Shown here piece after piece: positions 5,199-6,302 of a DNA stretch of 6,302 nucleotides. This DNA comes from Pseudomonadota bacterium (GTDB lineage: Bacteria > Pseudomonadota > Gammaproteobacteria > Steroidobacterales > Woeseiaceae): assembly GCA_022567775.1 (NCBI GenBank), contig JADFGH010000140.1, positions 1 through 6,302 on the forward strand, given 5' to 3'. Each line of letters starts with the position of its first letter. Within the stretch, counting starts at the first letter, position 1. The notes beneath the pieces were generated by a model. That model did not search any database. It was not told where the DNA came from and saw only the letters and a list, made by a program, of their open reading frames with translations. Position numbers and translations under genes: made by a program.

Positions 5199-6302
5199 AT
5201 GAATGAAATTTTGCAACGACTGGGTCTGTCTGATGACAATCCCGGCACCTGGTTGGGTTCGAACTCGCTCGAGGATAAGTCGGCCCCACTGATTGAATCG
5301 GTCAATCCCGCGAATGGCGAAGTCATTGCCAGCGTGCGCTCGACCACGCTTGCGGAATACGATACCTTGATCGCACACGCACGGGAATCTTTCCGGTCGT
5401 GGCGCAAAGTACCGGCGCCTGCGCGTGGCGAAGCGATTCGTCTCGTTGGCAATGCACTGCGTGACCACAAAGATGCGTTGGGTAGTCTCGTGAGCCTCGA
5501 GATGGGCAAGATCAAGGTCGAAGGCGACGGCGAAGTACAGGAAATGATAGACATAACCGACTTCGCGGTCGGCCAGTCACGCATGCTGTATGGCAACGCG
5601 ATGCATTCCGAGCGACCCGAACATCGTATGTATGAGCAATGGCACCCGCTCGGCCTCGTCGGCATCATTACCGCGTTCAATTTCCCGGTTGCCGTCTGGT
5701 CGTGGAATGCCGCCATCGCCGCTATCTGCGGCAACATCAGTGTCTGGAAACCTTCCTCGAAGACGCCGTTGTGCGGTATTGCCGTGCAGAAGATCTGCAA
5801 TGCAGCGCTTGCTGACGCGGGATTTCCGGAAATCTTTTACACCTTCAATGACGGGATTCACCAGCTTGCACAGAGACTCGTGGACGACAAGCGAATTGAT
5901 CTTATTTCATTCACGGGTTCGACTGCGGTTGGCAGACAAGTCGGTGAAGGGGTTGCGCAGAGGCTGGGCAAGTCCCTGCTCGAACTCGGCGGCAACAACG
6001 CGATCATCGTTGACGAATTCGCGAATCTCGACATTGCGGTTCCGGGAATCGTGTTTGGTTCTGTCGGCACTGCCGGCCAGCGGTGCACGACGACGCGCCG
6101 TATCATCTGCCATGAATCACGCCTCGATGAACTGAAGGATCGCCTGGTTGGCGCTTATTCGCAGGTACGTATCGGCGATCCGCTGGACGCCGATACCCTT
6201 ATGGGCCCACTGATCGACGCATCAGCCATGGATTCCCTCGACGGCGCCGTTGCGGCGGTCAAAAAAGCAGGCGGCGAAATCCTGTGCGGGGGGTCGCGGC
6301 TG
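5199..6302 (+). CDS. amaB: Alpha-aminoadipate semialdehyde / piperideine-6-carboxylate dehydrogenase (ALDH7A1/AmaB type), partial; C-terminus lies beyond the right edge
   Basis: Oxidises alpha-aminoadipate 6-semialdehyde (in equilibrium with piperideine-6-carboxylate) to alpha-aminoadipate with NAD, in the cytoplasm. The frame is open for 368 codons to the window edge; the family is usually about 500-510 residues. Visible are the NAD-binding and oxyanion segment ITAFNFPVAVWSWN (157-170, N161), VWKPS (182-186), SFTGSTAVG (237-245), the general-base block LELGGNN (261-267, E262) and GTAGQRCTTTRR (290-301, nucleophile C296). Human ALDH7A1 recognises aminoadipate through E121 and R301. At a constant shift of 6 these are E115 (GEVQE, 111-115) and R295, both conserved, as is the long LEMGKIKVEG block (100-109). 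This supports the specific substrate rather than a generic aldehyde dehydrogenase. The ATG has a good ribosome binding site and sits 6 bases after the upstream stop, so the two genes form an operon. Confidence 0.93.
   Translation, partial: MNEILQRLGLSDDNPGTWLGSNSLEDKSAPLIESVNPANGEVIASVRSTTLAEYDTLIAHARESFRSWRKVPAPARGEAIRLVGNALRDHKDALGSLVSLEMGKIKVEGDGEVQEMIDITDFAVGQSRMLYGNAMHSERPEHRMYEQWHPLGLVGIITAFNFPVAVWSWNAAIAAICGNISVWKPSSKTPLCGIAVQKICNAALADAGFPEIFYTFNDGIHQLAQRLVDDKRIDLISFTGSTAVGRQVGEGVAQRLGKSLLELGGNNAIIVDEFANLDIAVPGIVFGSVGTAGQRCTTTRRIICHESRLDELKDRLVGAYSQVRIGDPLDADTLMGPLIDASAMDSLDGAVAAVKKAGGEILCGGSRL

Noticed and set aside
4908..5800. Two long minus-strand frames (4908-5468 and 5171-5800) opposite the lysine-catabolism genes
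   Set aside because: Both run antisense to conserved coding sequence with intact family motifs; neither product is recognisable and neither has a convincing ribosome binding site.

Overview
This window looks like a chromosomal segment from a proteobacterium, most likely an environmental gammaproteobacterium. The call rests on an E. coli-like isocitrate dehydrogenase and malate synthase A, a proteobacterial-style class II DAHP synthase, and compact operons with ATG/GTG starts. By eye the G+C content is moderately high. No mobile element, RNA gene or CRISPR array is visible. The taxonomic call is inference.

Layout: there are two divergent gene groups around a non-coding gap at 3751-4028. Leftward (minus strand) is a tightly packed three-gene block. 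It reads class II DAHP synthase (2395-3750), then malate synthase A aceB (809-2398, overlapping the previous stop by 4 bases as ATGA), then NADP-type isocitrate dehydrogenase icd (start at 805, 3 bases after the aceB stop, running off the left edge). Rightward (plus strand) is a lysine-catabolism pair. It reads a saccharopine dehydrogenase / lysine 6-dehydrogenase family enzyme (4029-5192), then an ALDH7A1/AmaB-type alpha-aminoadipate semialdehyde dehydrogenase (start at 5199, running off the right edge).

How they work together: the leftward block joins the entry step of aromatic amino acid synthesis to two enzymes on either side of the isocitrate branch point. Malate synthase is the second step of the glyoxylate shunt, and isocitrate dehydrogenase is its TCA-cycle competitor. 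aceA, the first shunt enzyme, is not in the window. The rightward pair makes alpha-aminoadipate semialdehyde from saccharopine or directly from lysine, then oxidises it to alpha-aminoadipate. No lysine-ketoglutarate reductase domain is visible, so which route is used remains open.

The enzymes are recognisable housekeeping or catabolic families. The less explained signals are regulatory-looking. They are two overlapping perfect palindromes just upstream of the aceB start, a set of four mutually complementary 6-mers in the leader of the lysine genes, and an inverted repeat with a nested palindrome in front of the DAHP synthase gene. I see no convincing evidence for a wholly new system.
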